NCBI GenBank assembly: GCA_027405735.1
Contig: JAPEHQ010000020.1
Location: forward strand, 744,001-808,000
DNA length: 64,000 bases
Origin: Mucor racemosus
Lineage: Eukaryota; Mucoromycota; Mucoromycetes; Mucorales; Mucoraceae
Direction: 5' to 3'
In this document: positions 48,244-59,666 of the stretch, in pieces
How positions within the stretch are numbered: the stretch's first letter is position 1
Layout of the letters: the number at the start of each line of letters is the position of its first letter
Notes under the pieces: generated by a model
The model's database searches: none
What the model was told of the DNA's origin: nothing
Seen by the model: only the letters and a program-made list of their open reading frames with translations
Translations under genes and position numbers: made by a program

Positions 48244-49291
48244 ATGAACAGTGATAGAACCATTCCAGTTGTCAGTACTGCTTCTCCCTCGGTTAATAAT
48301 AGGCAACGATTTATTCCAGCCGTTCGAAATGTTGATGCCAATAGAGAAATACAAAACGCTGTAAATATAGCAGAATTGCAGAAACAAATGCAAGAGATGA
48401 AGAGGCATTTTTCTGTTATGTCGAGCACTTCAAAAAAGAATTATGGACCAGATCCGGATCTCCAAGTAAGTAAAGCTCTAAACATCATCCATTTAAATCA
48501 CTTTTTTTATTGATTTGGGTATAGAGAAGAATTCACAAAGAATATCAAACTTTTGTCCAAACAACGGGTACCTCTTTTGATTTTATCAAGAAGCCATCTG
48601 AGGGTGATAATCAATTGGTAATTGATGGTTTAGTGGATAAGCTTATTCAGTACAACGCTGGTCGCAAAGGTTTGACGGATAATGTTGTTATACAGGCAGC
48701 CAAGTCTGAAATGATCTTTCGGATCAAGAAGTATCGTGAATATTTGAAAGCGAAGGACAAGCACATAAATACAAAAAGCAAAGAAGATCTTGATGAGCTG
48801 GCAATTCAGCGCAAATTGGCCAAACGAAAGTTAAGAGTGAGTGAACTTTTTCTCAAAACATCATAGAAACTCACCTCTCTTTGTGTAGAAAATAAACTTG
48901 AGAAAAGCAGCGTTTGAAAACATTGGAAATTATCTTTCTCTCCCAGATGGATGTGCTTCTATAGATGAACTAAAAAAGTATATCTTACATCCTGAAGCAA
49001 CGTCTGATGATGAAGACGATGTTGATTCTATGATAGATGGAACGGTAACTCGCTTTGTAACGCAGCAACCTTTATGGAGAAGCGATCATGTAAGTGTCAA
49101 TTTATCTTAATATCAATTGCATCCTCTCACCACTCACCTTTATCAAGATTAATTTCTGCTTGAATCGCTTGGATGATTTCAAACCTGCTGGAAAAACTAC
49201 TGTTGCTCGGCTTCGTGTATTGAAGGATGTTCCATATCCTGTAAATAATGTGTTTCCTGCTTGGATGATCAATACAAGTAATGCTTTATAA
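48244..49291 (+). CDS. CACTA accessory protein, four exons
   Basis: Exons 48244-48465, 48525-48836, 48889-49089 and 49148-49291 join in frame to 292 aa. The N-terminus is polar with a short helix rich in Gln and Met. The middle is Lys/Arg-rich and probably helical (KKYREYLKAKDKHINTKSKE, KRKLR). An acidic DDEDDVDS patch and a short hydrophobic C-terminal region follow. No known domain. By position and basic character it could be the DNA-binding partner of the transposase (the role TnpA plays in plant En/Spm), but this is inference. No stops interrupt it. Confidence 0.65.
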
Positions 49292-49756
49292 CTGGTTTTG
49301 GTTATTTTTAAAAGAAACCCCTACCTTATAATTTCAATAAAGTACCGTCATTTGCCCACTATGTTCAAAACATATAGCGAGAAACGAATTTTTTTGGTTT
49401 CGACTGAATTGAAGTGATTTTATGTTGTTTTCGTGTGCGATTTTTTTGTTACTGAACGCGTGTGTTGTTTTTAATAAAATGATGCAACTTGATACACAAA
49501 TAGTATGTAATACAGTGTCTTTTTCAATAAAACGACGCAACTTGATGTACTAGTATTTAAGGTGATGTTTATTTCAATAATAATGTGAAAAACAAGAAAA
49601 TAAAATGCAGTTGTTTTTTTTTTTTTTTTTTGCACCTTCCATTTTTCTTTTTTGCACACCAAAAACCCCGCTTGAACGCTTGTTTGAACTGTAAAAAAAA
49701 TGAAAAAAAAATCTACAAAAATTCATTCAAAAAGCCATTGTATTAAATCCGGTAAA

Positions 49757-50347
49757 TTAAGCCACCTTTGGTTTTGTCATCTCTTGCCATTGATTAAACA
49801 CACTTTCCAATTGAGCCAGAGACGTGCTTGTTTCTTCATCACTACTAGAAATATATACTATATTACTTTCTTCAACGCTTTCTGCAGAAAGTTTATCATC
49901 ATCAGAACTTTTTGGTACACGATAGATTTCCATGGACCAGTCTGTGTCAGAAGCAGTACAGATATCGTTGTTTTCTTCTTTATCTTGATTGAGTAACAAC
50001 AATGCATCCTCGGCATCACTGTTTTTTTCATCATTATCACTTACCGCATCATCACTCGCATAATCACTTGCTTCGTCACTTGCTTCGTATAGATTTTCTT
50101 TGATAACATCAGATCTGCGTTGAATATCGTCGTCGTTACAAGACCAAATAATCGGAGGCTGGTCCATTGCAGGATACGAAAACACTACTGATTGGAGCTG
50201 TCCACCGTAAACGTCCACTGGGAAACCGTTAATCATCATTCTCAGAGACATCGATTGTCGATTATCTTGCTCAACTTGGTAATCAAATAAAAGAATCCCG
50301 GATGATCGAACGCAACGGGTATCGATTTTCAAATTGATAACAGGCAT
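49757..50347 (-). CDS. Acidic ORF of the CACTA element
   Basis: 196 aa, no intron, on the strand opposite the other two genes and lying between them. The first ~85 residues look globular (INLKIDTRCVRSSGILLFDY, GFPVDVYGGQ). The rest is highly acidic with Asp/Ser repeats (ASDEASDYASDDAVSDND) and resembles an intrinsically disordered segment. No family is recognised. Its start lies about 260 bp from the transposase start, so the two genes are divergent and could share a promoter region (50348-50609). Confidence 0.5.
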   Translation of the reverse strand: MPVINLKIDTRCVRSSGILLFDYQVEQDNRQSMSLRMMINGFPVDVYGGQLQSVVFSYPAMDQPPIIWSCNDDDIQRRSDVIKENLYEASDEASDYASDDAVSDNDEKNSDAEDALLLLNQDKEENNDICTASDTDWSMEIYRVPKSSDDDKLSAESVEESNIVYISSSDEETSTSLAQLESVFNQWQEMTKPKVA

Positions 50348-50609
50348 TAAAGTGTGGTATAGTGGTATTTTATAAAACTTAATCCAAGAGAGTGAAAGGA
50401 GGAAAGTTATTATTATAGTAGGTCGTCAAGGATCAACATTTGTTGTGCCACCTCAAGATCTCGATTTAGCAAGACAATAACAATAACAAACAGCCCTCAT
50501 CAATAATAATGCAAAAGGAGCAATTCGTTTTACTCATTTTATTTTGCCTGTGTATCATAATAAAGCATTTCCTTTTATCTTGTTTCCATCACAATAATTA
50601 TAATAAAAA

Positions 50610-53600
50610 ATGGTTATTTGTACCTGTACTACTTGTAAAGCTAAGAATCTTCGAGGTTGTAATGTTGCTAAAGCAACCAGAGTTGCGCATGAAGCAGCAG
50701 ATGTTTCAGATGCTATATCCCAAAATGTCGCCAACCAATTTACTAATGACGATGTTACAGCTATGGACCTTGATAATGATGGTAGGATTATTTTTGTCTA
50801 GAATAAAATTGCTAATACTGCATCAGACACTAATTCATTACTGCTACTTTGTCTAAAGAAATAACTGAAGAATATAATCAAGTAGACATCGATGATGACG
50901 AAGACGATGAAATTGACGACAGCATTCACCAAGAAGCTGATGAAGGTATTAAAATTAACATTTATTTATTACATGTGCAATTTATAAACAAGCTGATATC
51001 AATATAGGTTCGCAAAAACGGTTTTACGATAATTCTGCATTTCCTGTTGAACCTGTACCTTTTGTGTTGTTTATGCTTATTGTCTTGCTTCATAGTACTT
51101 CTTATTGTACAGATCAAGGGCTTGAAATTATCATGCTTTTTCTCAATCAGGTATTGATTTTGACAAATCATACCTATAGGTTTCCTGTCAGGGTTGCTAC
51201 GTTTGTTCTATGGGCTCAACTTAACAAGAAAGTTTATCCCTCCTGTTTAAAGTCGTATGTATGCTGTACAAACTGTCACGCTCTGTATCAATACAATCCA
51301 CCTGTCATAATTAATAAGAAATGCTCTTGGAAAGATAGCTTGAAGAATGCAAAACCCTGCTATAACGAATTGTTTTCAAAAACAAAAAACAACGTATATA
51401 TTCCTAAGCGACTTTTCCACTACAATCCTATTGCAAATACTCTTCAAATGTTTTTGCAACGTCCATATTTTGTACATCAATTGGAAGATAAAAGACGAAA
51501 GATACCTGGTTTATATTCTGATATTCAACATGGCCAAATGTTCAGAAACTTCAAAATAGACGAGAATGATGCCCTTCCTTTTGTGGATCAAAGTGCATAT
51601 AATATTTTAATAAGTGTATTCGTAGACTGGTTTCAGCTGTTTGATAACAATTCTCAAGATCTCGGCGGCATATACGCAACTGTGCAGAATATTTCTCCTT
51701 CTGAAAGGCATTTAAAACATAATAGCATAACAATTGGCATTATGGGAGGACCTAAAGAAGTTAGCTATCTTCACATTGGAAGGTACACTTTAATTCAGTG
51801 AAAATTTAATGAATATTTACTCACCATGCTTTTTATTTAAATGTGTAGTTACCTCAAGTTGGTTGTGGATGAGTTAATAACTCTACAAAATGGCATTTAC
51901 ATGACGAATTATCGAGGTGACAAAGTACTTGTAAAAGTATGTTGTTCTCACATTTCTGGCGATCTTCCTGCTATTAGAAAAGTATGTGTTCCTTGAGTTC
52001 TCTACAAATTAAATCAACTCACTCACTAGTATTTAATATGAAATAGGTTCTGGGTTTTTCTAATCATAATGCATATATGGGCTGTAACTACTGTTTGAAA
52101 CCATTTCCAAGTGTTGAGGTTCAACAGGAAGGATCAATCAAGAATGTTATGGATTATTCAAACTTCCAAATTGACACATTTGAAATCCGTACTAAATTGA
52201 CCCACTTGAAAGCATCTGAAATGTATAGAAACGCTGCCAATGCTACCGAAAGAGATGCAATCAAAAAAGCTCATGGAACACTGTATTCTGAATTTCTAAG
52301 GTTGCCCTACTTCAACCCCATATCTATGGGAGGTATAGACGTTATGCATTTGCTCTTGAATGGTATTATTTTTGGAAGTTTATTCATAATCACTTTATAA
52401 TGCTAACTTTTTATTCGTTAGGTGTTGCAAAGAGAATCACGCACAACATCTGGATTGGTCTTCATTCTACCGTAGAAACAAATGTTCCCCTCTTGGGTGC
52501 TCAAGAGTTGAAGCGTATCTCAAGTGTTTTTGATAATTTGATAATCCCACTGAAGTATGAAAACTCTTTACAAAGAAAGATTACGACGGGGGATGGATTT
52601 TCCAATCTGAAATCTTCCGAATGGCTTTTTTATATCATGTTATCGCCACTGCTTCTTATACAATGTATACCCAAGAAACAGTTTATGAATTGGTTGACTC
52701 TCGTAGAGATTTCTCATCTTGTATGTAGCACTTGCATCTCTGAAGCTGATATAGATAATGTGAAAAAGCTCTCCATGAAATTTTTGAAAGATTTTCAAAC
52801 TATCTACAAAGATCCTAGGTATCTTTCTATAAATTTTCATATGCTGCTTCATCTTGCTGATGATAACCTTCGATTATTTGGAAGTGGTCCTTCCTCATGG
52901 AATTTTTCTTATGAATCACGAAACAAGGCTATCAAATCTATATCAACAAATGGCAAGTCTAATTTGGAGCTGACATTGATGAAGAAGACGCTTTTGCAGG
53001 TACATTACGAAGACTATGTCAGTACAATGCCAATGAAAGAAGTGCTTCCGCCATCTATTACTGCTAGTATTTGTTCGCTTATTGGTAACTCTGATCGTGA
53101 TAATGTCCATCAGATGTCCAATATTATCAAAGAAGAATATAATAATGCTGTTACTGACTTTGACTTGGATGAGTTTTTATTAACTCGAACCTCCTTGATG
53201 TATGGCTTTGAACAACTACCCCCAAGTGCCGTCAAGTCTTTGAAGTTTAAAAAATCTGCTGCTATGGCGCATGAAGACTTTAAACTTCTTTTGCAATATT
53301 ATAACTCTGTCTATGATTTTGCAAATTACATTGGTTGCAGTAGCGGACTCAGTATTGATCACCTCAAAAGCCTAGGCTATATCCAGGTTGACAATACAAT
53401 TGCCAAATTTGTGTCGTTTAAGCTATTCCACAATGAATACAAGTCAGCGGAAAGTAGCGTCAAAAACCATCGTGGCTCTTTTGTCTTGGCTTTTTCCAGA
53501 AGCAAAAATGGTGCTTTGTGTCCAGCACAGATTCAGTACTTTTTTCGCCATGAGGTAGCGGTTATTAATACACAAAATGAATTTGTGGATGTAACCCATA

Positions 53601-53818
53601 CGTTTGCTTTGGTCAAGTGGTTTAAGCCACCTCATCTCGAGCTTCCTTCCTTCCAAATTGCTGATAAATACATAGAGTTATGCTCCTGTGAATTTGAAGA
53701 ACCATCTGCTATGTCAATTATTCCAGTGCATTACATCCATTCTCCAATTGCCATCAAATTGAATTATATCGACAACATGCATGCTTTCGTAAAAATGCCA
53801 GAACAATTGATAATTTAA
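50610..53818 (+). CDS. CACTA transposase (tnp2 family)
   Basis: Six exons: 50610-50781, 50859-50945, 51008-51782, 51849-51981, 52047-52362, 52422-53818. They join in frame to 959 aa. A Cys-rich N-terminus (CTCTTC) and CTNCHALY motif are followed by the core. The core contains VFVDWFQLF (D293), GGPKEVSYLH, VDELITLQNGIYM, SGDLPAIRK (D383), a CNYC pair (C402, C405) and GGIDVMHLLLNGVAKRI, which matches the usual GxDxMHNLLLGTAK block. These are the conserved blocks of tnp2-type transposases; D293 and D383 are my candidates for catalytic acids. No internal stop. It would excise and reinsert the element, generating 3-bp duplications. Confidence 0.9.
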
Positions 53819-54281
53819 TGCTGCTTCTGCTTCGTTTTTCTCTCTCCTCTTCTTCTCTTTGATACTTAACGCCTGGACATCAACATGGGTTTATATAATA
53901 TTTATTAATATTTTATAAACCTCGGAATTAGTGTGCTTCGACCTTCTCGTGGTTAATTCTGTTAAGGCCATGATAAATTTTTTTATGTGGTAACCAACAA
54001 AGCACAACAACATGTAAGAATTTATATTATGAATATCATGAGCTTTTTAATGCCTTCTTTTTTTTTAGTCCTTTATATATTTGCTGATTCATCTACAGAC
54101 TACTGCTGGTGCCCTGATGAACTACTTTCAAATACTGTAGAATTAGTTGCAAATCTTATATTCTTTGTATTTACGCATAAAATAAAAAATTACCAAATAA
54201 AGATCAGATGTTATATGTTAAAAATTACTGCTTGGGCACTCACTTTACTATTATACTTACCACTATAAAATATTTTGAAGG
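53819..54281. other. CACTA right non-coding region
   Basis: 3' flank of the transposase gene. A 93-codon open frame at 53987-54268 is hydrophobic with no start context or homology and is not called a gene. Confidence 0.4.
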
Positions 54282-54332
54282 CGTATTAGGGATCCCTAAT
54301 ACAACCTCAGACAGCTATAAGCTGTAGTGAGG

Positions 54333-54375
54333 CTCACCAAATACAAATACTAAATTTATATATTTGTATCTGACA
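54333..54375 (+). repeat. 3' LTR, right part
   Basis: The final 43 bp of the Gypsy 3' LTR, ending TGACA, followed by AAAT target duplication. It differs from the 5' LTR at two or three sites. Confidence 0.92.
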
Positions 54376-54386
54376 AAATAAGTTGA

Positions 54387-54459
54387 GGGGCTATGGCCCA
54401 ATGGATAAGGCGTCTGACTACGAATCAGGAGATTCCAGGTTCGACCCCTGGTAGCCTCA
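54387..54459 (+). tRNA. tRNA-Arg (anticodon ACG)
   Basis: 73 nt, no intron. The acceptor stem GGGGCTA/TAGCCTC pairs with one G-U. The anticodon stem TCTGA/TCAGG encloses CTACGAA (anticodon ACG). The T arm is CCAGG-TTCGACC-CCTGG and the discriminator base is A. Internal A box (TGGCCCAATGG) and B box (GGTTCGACCCC) are intact, so the gene should still be transcribed by RNA polymerase III. The Gypsy element ends 11 bp upstream. Confidence 0.95.
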
Positions 54460-54464
54460 ACTTC

Positions 54465-54471
54465 TTTTTTT
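54465..54471 (+). terminator. RNA polymerase III terminator
   Basis: A run of seven T begins 6 bases after the tRNA end. Confidence 0.85.
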
Positions 54472-57374
54472 GCAAATCTTCTATTTTCGTGAGACGTTGA
54501 TAGTATTTTTTTTTTTTCTTCTTTTGCAATTACGGTTGCATCTAATGTCGCGATAATAATAAATGTAATAAGATAATTTAGTTATAAGTTAAAGTATAAC
54601 GTTTATTGAGTTTGACGTTTTAATCTGCTATTTATGCTACTTTGATTCGTATAACAAAAGATCTAAATTGCTACGACACTAGACTATATAACGGTTATAC
54701 AGCCTTGAAACATGATTGAGCTGTAAAGATGCATATTTTTATAGTCAAAATAAATATTAAAGCGTGTATATAAGCTCACATCTAATAAATATTTTACATA
54801 TTCAACTTGATTAAACAAAGTAAGTATTGGTGAAATAATGAATCAATGTTTGCTTGTATTTCAAAATGTCTCCTGACATTTTTTTAGTGGTATGAAGCAA
54901 AAAAAAAAAAAAATTATGGTTGGTGCTTTCCTGTGAAAAGTGTGGTTTATTTATGCTTGATTTGATTTAGTATTTCCCGACACATGGAAATGGCCATGAA
55001 GCTCAGTATATGTCAACTTTTTCCTGAGCGTAATTTAGTTTTGAACCCACGTAAATGCAATATTTCTAATATGAGGTTTATCTAAATAAACAGAAATGCC
55101 ATATTCCCCTCGAAAGAAAATCATATAAATATACTTGTGTTCTTAATTTAACAAGTGATTATGAAAAAGGCAAGCTTATCACTATCTTTTGTTACAAAAA
55201 TTCACAATTGGTAAAACGTCTAAAAATATTTACATGTAAAGGCCCAAAATAATCTGCTATAGTTGTTACGGAATAGACCTACTCACAAAAGCATGAAACA
55301 AATTGTGTATGTTTGTATAATTCTTCTAGTAAAGTTTTCGTTAAATACTAGTTGCTAAATAAATTTTTTGCTTTTTGAATCGAAGACTATGCATATACTC
55401 AAAATAAATGAAGCATTTTGTATTATATTCTGTCATATCGCACATTCAGATGTGAAAATCCAACAAAAAGGAGAAGACCTGCTTAAATTACATACATGTA
55501 TTTTGATGACTAATGAGCTCTTCCTTGTGATATAAGTAAGTTTAAAAAACACAGGGGCAATTGTAAAATGTGTAACTGTTAATCTATTTTTTTTTTTTTA
55601 GTATAACAACCTTTATATAAGATAAAAATACTTTGTTATGGCAAAACTAGAGCGATATTTGATGAAAAAATCAATTCGTCGTCGCCGCCGTATTGAAATT
55701 TAAAACTCAATATACTGAAAGACATTTAAGATATTTTGGCGTTTTTATGACAAAAAGTACAGCTTCAAAAACTCATAACTACTCCAATACAAAAGTTAAA
55801 ATAAACATACAAAATTAAACTTATTACTCTGCTTTTTACCTTTCTAGTGGTGGTTTTTACGTTTCTGTAGCATGCGTAGATAATGCACGCTCCGATTTTG
55901 AAAATCACTTTTCCGAAAAAAGTTGTCAGAACGTCATGTCAAAATGTCATGTCAGTTTATAAAACTACAAAAAGTTTATGTAATCTATGCAAACCTAATA
56001 TCAAAAGATGCACTAGAGGCCAATACATCTTTTTATACTAGTCTTGTACTATATAAACTTAGTTTAATATGGTTTTTCTGTATTTTTTCTTTTTTCTGGT
56101 TTGCTTCTAGGCTTATAGCGTGCTTTAGATTTCGCGACAAATAAGCATACTATACACTGGCAATTTAGAAATTGTTCGATAATGTAACAACACAAAACAT
56201 GAATAAGAGAATAGTCATAGGTACAATTTAATAAGAGAAACTTATAAATGGCTTGGAGTTTTTATTTGTCATTATTGATCATGATAACTGCAGTATTACT
56301 GATATTTTACATTTAAGCACAAGAATTAGCATCTGCCTAGCGTAATGTTATTATGTGATTTGTTGATATCAGCTTGGAATATAATAACTTGCTATGTATA
56401 AATGTAAAATTGCGTGTAAACAGGTGTTCATATGTCGGTAAGGTTGAGTTATTCACCTATTTTATCTGTATTAAGTGTGCAAAAAACATTAAATTGGACA
56501 TTTCCTCTACCATTATTGACTTGACTTTAGAGTCTCTTATCATAATTTGAATTGCAACATCCATAAAATAAATTCAACGAAGAGCTATATTTTACATTAA
56601 ATATCAAGCGATGCAAGTTACTTCCAAATGTGTCTTACACTGGATTGAAAGTAAATGGTGTTTTAGCGCTTTTTAAACTTTGAGGTAAATCAGTTTCACA
56701 CAAATCTTGTTCTATTATTGTAGAAACTTCGACAATATAAAGCCTCACATCATAATTTTAGGTGGAAAAAGTATTCAGTAATATGTCAAAAAAAATCATA
56801 CCGTATTAATTGGAACAAATTTTATGAATAAGCTTTTTCTGGTGAAAGAATTTGCATCGGGAGCTGAAAGCACCGATATTTTGCTTACTAGGCCCATAGC
56901 ATCTACATGGCAAAGATCTTTCAGGGCAACATCATTACAACTGAAAGACCTTTATAGCTAAATATTTTTCTCGAGAAAACTATATTGATACATACGAAAC
57001 TGAAAAATCGCGCAGATTGACATTAAACTTGGATGCTAAATATATTTATTTTACTCAAAAAAAAAAAAAAACACTATCTGAAACTGTTACATTTTACAAT
57101 CTTATTATGACTAATTGTCATACATTACATGCTGTATTTAGAGGATAGGATTTTATACAATCCATGTCAAACAAATCAGTAAGAACTTGGGAGTAAATGA
57201 TTTTGTCAGAATTAATGTATTTTCACGTGGAACAGTGGAATGATATCCAATCAATGGCAAGTTGTATTAATAAAGAATGTAATTATGTGTTCCCCCCCCC
57301 CACATTTTTGGCTCTTTTTCTTTCATTCATTTAATTATTTTATACGCACACACACATAATCACATATACACATA
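54472..57374. other. Gene-free AT-rich interval
   Basis: No gene seen. TGCACGCTCCGATTTTGAA near 55880 matches the inner end of the right arm (35145), preceded in both by CTGTAGCAT, so a decayed arm fragment is likely. A C10 run lies near 57293-57303, and T-rich sequence precedes the bHLH start. Confidence 0.45.
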
Positions 57375-58154
57375 ATGTCACAACAACAACAACAACAACA
57401 ACAACAGCAACAACCTAGCAATAGTAGTAATAGTAATTTATATCTGAGTTCCTTAATACATGGTTAGTGTTTTTTTCTTTTCTTCTTACGAATAATATGT
57501 AGATCAATATCTAACTAGCCTGTTAGACGATAACAATCAAGATTATAATAATGCGACAAATGCAAATAGTAGTAGAAAACGTAGTTATTCAGCAGATCAA
57601 GCATTAGATGGAGAAGAAGAAGGAGATTCATCCGAGAAAAAAGAACGTAAAGGTCGAAAAGCACCACATGAATTATTAACAGATGCAGAAAAGAAGGCCA
57701 ATCACATTGCATCAGAGAAAAAGCGTAGACAAAACATTCGATTAGGATTTGATCAACTCATTGAAATTGTGCCATCATTAACACAAGGCAATAGATCAGA
57801 AGCATTTATATTACAAAAATGTAAGTCTTTTTCTTGTTCACCCTAGTAGTAAAAAAGGGAGAATTATGGCGTGAGAAATATTAAACATTTTTAAATACCA
57901 GCTGTCGATCATATTCGACATTTAATCAACGTAAAAAATGATTTAAAAAGTCAAATAAGAGATCTTCAAGGTGTCTTGGGAGAAGCGTAAGTGTATTTTA
58001 ATGATTTTTTTTTATATTTAATAGTTTATTAATTAATGTCTTATAATCAAGTAATTACGATGAAGATGTAAGTTTAAATTATTGCATAATTAAAACATTT
58101 ATTAACAATTTTGCATAGTCATCTGAAGACGATTTAACGTATTCTTCGTACTAG
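57375..58154 (+). CDS. bHLH transcription factor
   Basis: Five exons: 57375-57462, 57503-57820, 57902-57986, 58052-58067, 58119-58154. They join in frame to 180 aa. The protein opens with a polyQ run and an Asn/Ser stretch, then a basic region and helix-loop-helix (NHIASEKKRRQNIRLGFDQL, then RSEAFILQKSVDHIRHLI). The H-x3-E-x3-R pattern in the basic region is that of class B proteins that bind CACGTG-type E-boxes as dimers. A short helix with leucines and an acidic C-terminus follow. The KRxxHELLTDAEKKANHIAS type resembles fungal Ino4-like regulators, but I cannot assign the exact orthologue. Exon 4 has just 16 nt. Its stop overlaps that of the next gene. Confidence 0.85.
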
Positions 58155-59455
58155 CTAAAGAAATCTAATACACGATAATGTTGATTTCTATATCTCACAT
58201 AGGCAGAATAAGTACTTTTTGGAGTTCCAATGAACAAGTTGGCATGAGATGCAATTTCAGCATCAATCATTGGAGGTAATAAACTATCGACCTTGTCATT
58301 TCTTTTCCTTTGCAATAAAATCTTGGCATTATAGAAATCACTGAGTGTAAATAAACATGGATATCTATTAAACATCTGTGGGAAGTTTTGTTGCGGGTTC
58401 GATGCATCGGTTGCTAAATAAATCATTTCCAATTCGGGATTTTGTAAATGTTGTATAGAACGACACTCTTTTAAACGTTCTTGAATAGATGTAATGCGCT
58501 TTAAATGATCAGCCAATTTCTTGTTATTACTGTTATGAACAGGTAAATTATTTAATAAGGCTAATTCTACTTGAGCAATTGTTTCACTCGCCATTTTTTG
58601 AAAGATGCCATCTCCTTGACGTAAATGAACACTGGTATATTTGTCGCCAAGAGCTTCAATAACTGTCTGGCTGGAAAGATTGATTTCCGGATGATTCATG
58701 CCAGTCGTACGATGTAAATATTCTCTCAACCAAATCAATTCTGGTTCGTGTAACCGCAATCTTGATGTGCCAAACAAGGAACCAAATTCTAAATAGGTTT
58801 CAGGTCTCGAATGTAAATCTTTTAATTCAATATGCTCCTGGTATTCATCATTCATTTGTTCTTTTTGAGTTTCAGAATAGTTGGGGTCATGATCATAAAT
58901 TTGATAAGAGTAGCGAAATGAGTCTTGTACTGTGTATACTGAATGATTGAGTTGATGTGCATTTGCATGGTGGAAAATGTAATCTCTTGACATGTCTAAT
59001 CTTTGCTCTGTTTGAATGTCTAATGCATGCGCTGATGATAGATCGAATATGGATTCAATGGGGAGAGGATTGTATTTACGATATACTTGACAACGAAGCT
59101 GTTGAATAGATTTCTTTTTATTTTGCTTAATGTAGACGGGACATAACTCTAATTGCTTCGCTAATTCAGTGGAATCTGTCCAAAATGTTGCTTGGCCAAT
59201 GTTTAACTCCGGCATTAGTAATGTTCGGTTGAGAGCGTGTGCGATGATCAATGCATTTATAAGCGAGATTCGTTGGTTATGTAGTCCTGAATGAGGTAGA
59301 TATGTCATATATTTAGGTATATCTTGTAGAGCATCTTGTTGTGGTTTTTGTAATGAGGATATGGATATACTAAAACTTGATTGGTAGAATGTCCAAATAG
59401 TTAGACATGCTACAAATAAAATTGTTGTTATAATGGTATTAGCTAATAATCTCAT
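58151..59455 (-). CDS. O-fucosyltransferase-like type II membrane protein
   Basis: 434 aa, no intron. A single hydrophobic segment at residues ~7-26 acts as a signal anchor. The luminal part has the GDP-fucose O-fucosyltransferase family blocks: an N-terminal HSGLHNQRISLINALIIAHA, a central SVHLRQGD motif and a C-terminal DAEIASHANLFIGTPKST-type segment. Family members transfer sugars in the ER or Golgi. The acceptor cannot be told. It is convergent with the bHLH gene, and the two stops share the tetranucleotide CTAG. Confidence 0.8.
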   Translation of the reverse strand: MRLLANTIITTILFVACLTIWTFYQSSFSISISSLQKPQQDALQDIPKYMTYLPHSGLHNQRISLINALIIAHALNRTLLMPELNIGQATFWTDSTELAKQLELCPVYIKQNKKKSIQQLRCQVYRKYNPLPIESIFDLSSAHALDIQTEQRLDMSRDYIFHHANAHQLNHSVYTVQDSFRYSYQIYDHDPNYSETQKEQMNDEYQEHIELKDLHSRPETYLEFGSLFGTSRLRLHEPELIWLREYLHRTTGMNHPEINLSSQTVIEALGDKYTSVHLRQGDGIFQKMASETIAQVELALLNNLPVHNSNNKKLADHLKRITSIQERLKECRSIQHLQNPELEMIYLATDASNPQQNFPQMFNRYPCLFTLSDFYNAKILLQRKRNDKVDSLLPPMIDAEIASHANLFIGTPKSTYSAYVRYRNQHYRVLDFFS

Positions 59456-59666
59456 TAATTATGGAAAAAAAGGTTGGAAGATTTCTTTCTTTAAACATTT
59501 CATTAGGAAATTTGTATTTATATACAGTTTTTTTTTTTTTTTTTTGCATGTTTCTAAAGAAAAACTTTATTAAAAAAGGCCGCGAGATTTTCCTTCTAGA
59601 TTTACAAAATCAAATTAACAAAAGACAAAAAAATTAAATATATGATTGTTTCAATTGATTACAATT

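Larger units (their letters stand above)
46886..54329 (+). mobile_element. CACTA (EnSpm) DNA transposon inserted in the Gypsy 3' LTR
   Basis: The ends begin CACTACAGCTT on both strands (46886 and, reversed, 54329). They are flanked by the 3-bp duplication AGG (46883-46885, 54330-54332). Joining the flanks restores an LTR equal in length to the 5' LTR. Subterminal CCTAATA(C/T) repeats cluster at both ends. The element is 7444 bp and carries a tnp2-type transposase, a second plus-strand spliced gene and a minus-strand acidic ORF. Confidence 0.95.
40220..54375 (+). mobile_element. Ty3/Gypsy LTR retrotransposon, 3' LTR split by a CACTA element
   Basis: 335-bp LTRs (TGTCA...TGACA) bound the element, with AAAT duplicated at 40216-40219 and 54376-54379. 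Removing the 7444-bp CACTA insertion and its 3-bp duplication leaves about 6.7 kb. Gene order is gag, protease, reverse transcriptase, RNase H, integrase, which is the Ty3/Gypsy order. The LTRs differ at about five positions, so insertion was recent. The reading frame changes inside the protease. The element lies directly upstream of tRNA-Arg on the same strand. Confidence 0.95.

Noticed and set aside
53987..54268. 93-codon hydrophobic ORF near the right end of CACTA
   Set aside because: AT-rich sequence readily gives hydrophobic frames; no conserved start context or similarity was seen.
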